Source: Eubacterium callanderi
GTDB taxonomy: Bacteria; Bacillota; Clostridia; Eubacteriales; Eubacteriaceae
Direction of reading: 5' to 3'
DNA length: 64,000 nucleotides
Assembly (NCBI RefSeq): GCF_900142645.1
Contig: NZ_FRBP01000007.1
Span: forward strand, 150,662 to 214,661
The position numbers were made by a program, and so were the translations under genes. Under the pieces are notes generated by a model. It saw only the letters and a list, made by a program, of their open reading frames with translations. It was not told the DNA's origin and ran no database searches. Below are positions 62,255 through 64,000 of the stretch, in pieces; position 1 is the first letter of the stretch; each line of letters starts with the position of its first letter.

Positions 62255-62911
62255 ATGGTCTATAGATGCTATATAAAAATACTAATTGATATTTTTGTAG
62301 CAGTGCTATCGCTGATCGCTTTGATGCCGGTGTTTGGTGTTATCGCCGCTGCTATTAAGTGGGACTCGGAAGGACCGGTGCTTTTTAAGCAGAAACGCTG
62401 CGGACAGTATGGGCGCACCTTTCTGATCTATAAATTCAGAACAATGTATAAAACTGCTCCATATGACAGGCCGGTGAAAGAGCTGAAAAATCCAGAGCAG
62501 TATATCACCAGAACCGGGCGGGTGCTGCGCAGGACAAGTCTGGACGAGCTGCCTCAGATTTTTAATATGATAAAGGGAGAGATGAGTTTAATTGGTCCAC
62601 GTCCGTTTCTCTTGGCGGAGGGGGAGGTGCTGGCTGCCCGTGAAAAAGCTGGCATAACAGCAGTGAGGCCGGGGATCACGGGCCTGGCACAGATCAATGG
62701 ACGCAACCTCATTAGCAATGACGAGAAAGTGGTTTTTGACAGGAAGTATGTTGAAAATATCTGTTTTCTTACAGATGCAGCCATTTTTTTCAAAACGATC
62801 CGTTATGTTATAAAACGACAGGATATTTATGAAGGGATGCTGGAGGAGGAGTGCCAGAAGTTGGGGCAAGCGCCAAAAACGTTCCGGAAATGGCAGGAGG
62901 ACAATCAATGA
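62255..62911 (+). CDS. Polyprenyl-phosphate sugar-1-phosphate transferase (WcaJ/WbaP C-terminal type)
   Basis: 218 residues from the ATG at 62255. One N-terminal hydrophobic hairpin (ILIDIFVAVLSLIALMPVFGVIAA) is followed by the family motifs KQKRCGQYGRTFLIYKFRTM, RTGRVLRRTSLDELPQI, and SLIGPRPFL. It loads the first sugar phosphate on undecaprenyl phosphate for capsule, exopolysaccharide or glycan assembly. It begins a cluster and overlaps the next gene by 4 nt (ATGA). Confidence 0.95.
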   Translation: MVYRCYIKILIDIFVAVLSLIALMPVFGVIAAAIKWDSEGPVLFKQKRCGQYGRTFLIYKFRTMYKTAPYDRPVKELKNPEQYITRTGRVLRRTSLDELPQIFNMIKGEMSLIGPRPFLLAEGEVLAAREKAGITAVRPGITGLAQINGRNLISNDEKVVFDRKYVENICFLTDAAIFFKTIRYVIKRQDIYEGMLEEECQKLGQAPKTFRKWQEDNQ

Positions 62912-64000
62912 GAATTTTTATGGTGAGTCCACATTATTACCCGGATACATTCCAGGTTACTGCCCTTTCAGCAGCACTTGTGAGGCGGGGACATCAGGTC
63001 AGGATATTGACTGGACTTCCGGATTACACAACCTCCCGGGTGCCAGAGGCATATCGGTATTTTAAGAATCGGAGGCAGTGGATTGATGGGGTGGAGGTGG
63101 TCCGTATACCGGTGATTGCTCGGAGAAGCGGTGCTTTCTTCCGCTGTATGAATTATCTTTCCTTTGCGCTGACAGCGGCCATTTATTGTCTGTTTATGCG
63201 TTGGCAGTTTGATGTGATTTACGTGTACGGGATCTCGCCGGTGACAGTGATTTTTCCTGCTGCTGTGCTTAAAAAGATTTCAAACAAGAAGCTGTTCTAT
63301 TATTGTATGGATATATGGCCAGAATGCGTGAAGGTTTATGGCATCGGGGAAGGGAGTCTTTTTTACAGCATAATCAGCTGGCTTTCCAGAGGTCTTTATC
63401 GCCAGTGCGACCATATTGCCGTTACATCAAAGCCCTTTATCGACTATCTGCACTATGTCAATGATGTTCCCTTTGAAAAGATGGAGTACCTGCCTCAGGA
63501 AGCCGGTGACGATTATTTATCACAGGATTTAACTACAGAGCCGGATGGTATAACGAATTTTGTGTTCATGGGAAATATCGGAAAGGCTCAGGATGTGGCT
63601 TGTATTATTGAAGCAGCAGACAGGCTGAAGGGAACTCCCGGTTTTAGGATTCATCTGGTGGGGGATGGGTCGGACGCGGAGCGGTGCCGTGTGCTGGTTC
63701 GTGAAAAGGCTCTGGAAAATCAGATACTGTTCTACGGCAGACGTCCTCACGAGGAAATGGAAGATTACTACCGGCTGGCGGACGCCTGTCTGTTGACTCT
63801 CAATGGGGATACGGCAGTGGGATTGACACTTCCAGCCAAGCTCCAGGGATATATGGCGGCGGGGAAGCCAGTGATCGCAGCTGCAGACGGCGCTGTCCGG
63901 GAGGTGATTACAGAATCCGGCTGTGGTCTTTGTACTGGGGCCGGCGATGCGGAAGGTCTCGCGGAGCTGCTGCTGCGGTTTATGGAAAATACGACGCAGT
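62908..64000 (+). CDS. Glycosyltransferase family 4 protein (WbuB-like), 3' end outside window
   Basis: The reading is open from the ATG at 62908 to the window edge (364 codons). It begins MRIFMVSPHYYPDTFQVTAL, typical of GT4/WbuB N-domains, and the C-domain has NFVFMGNIGKAQDV, LVGDGSD and the donor-binding EVITESGCGL segment following KLQGYMAAGKPVIAA. It adds a second sugar to the lipid-linked intermediate made by the preceding enzyme. GGAGG precedes the start. Confidence 0.93.
   Translation, partial: MRIFMVSPHYYPDTFQVTALSAALVRRGHQVRILTGLPDYTTSRVPEAYRYFKNRRQWIDGVEVVRIPVIARRSGAFFRCMNYLSFALTAAIYCLFMRWQFDVIYVYGISPVTVIFPAAVLKKISNKKLFYYCMDIWPECVKVYGIGEGSLFYSIISWLSRGLYRQCDHIAVTSKPFIDYLHYVNDVPFEKMEYLPQEAGDDYLSQDLTTEPDGITNFVFMGNIGKAQDVACIIEAADRLKGTPGFRIHLVGDGSDAERCRVLVREKALENQILFYGRRPHEEMEDYYRLADACLLTLNGDTAVGLTLPAKLQGYMAAGKPVIAAADGAVREVITESGCGLCTGAGDAEGLAELLLRFMENTTQ

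Overview
The window looks like the replication-origin region of a mid-GC, low-oxygen Clostridia genome. The best fit by gene content is the Eubacterium limosum / Acetobacterium group of acetogens: it has a DUF1638 protein, a two-cluster clostridial ferredoxin, split chromate transporters, clostridial T-box and c-di-GMP-I riboswitches, and a Bacillus-like order of origin genes. The species assignment is inference. No rRNA, tRNA, CRISPR array, transposase or prophage gene was seen.

Layout. 1-6 kb holds mixed single genes: a partial membrane protein, a LysR regulator, a TusA-like protein, a methylthioribose kinase, a small exported protein, a NagD-type HAD phosphatase and a radical SAM protein. 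6.0-13.3 kb is one tight seven-gene plus-strand operon: a surface Ig-like protein, a GlpA-like oxidoreductase carrying a frameshift, a second flavoprotein fused to DUF1667, a complete FecCD-type ABC importer, and a TiaS-like nucleotide-binding protein. 13.4-16.8 kb holds a split chromate transporter, a DUF1638 protein, and PTS IIA, ribulose-phosphate epimerase and PTS IIB genes directly behind gyrA.

The origin lies at about 24.2-26.4 kb. Leftward on the minus strand run dnaA, dnaN, yaaA, recF, gyrB and gyrA. Rightward on the plus strand run rpmH, rnpA, yidD, yidC, khpB, mnmE, mnmG, rsmG, noc, soj, parB, an unknown membrane protein, cvpA, an MscS channel, a DUF951 protein, then rpsF-ssb-rpsR. 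DnaA boxes flank dnaA on both sides. A DnaA-trio-like unwinding element sits between dnaA and dnaN, and two perfect parS sites flank noc. A 144-bp repeat starts exactly at the stop codons of both gyrB and dnaA, and a MITE-like palindromic repeat supplies the end of recF.

39.8-51.1 kb carries acylphosphatase and the MocR regulator pdxR, divergent from pdxS (followed by what looks like the remains of pdxT), then hslO, yybS-gdpP-rplI-dnaB, a flavoprotein and rsmI. A structured non-coding element and a methionine T-box precede metG (51.1-53.6 kb). An LTA-synthase-like enzyme follows, then two XRE regulators, one behind a c-di-GMP-I riboswitch, then trxA, a YaaO-like decarboxylase, and tmk-DUF2007-holB-ricT. 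The window ends with a ferredoxin and the first two genes of a polysaccharide cluster.

Most of the window is housekeeping. The parts most likely to hold undescribed biology are the 6-13 kb operon, the 144-bp stop-codon repeat, the structured element at 51.1-51.3 kb, and the c-di-GMP-controlled regulator.
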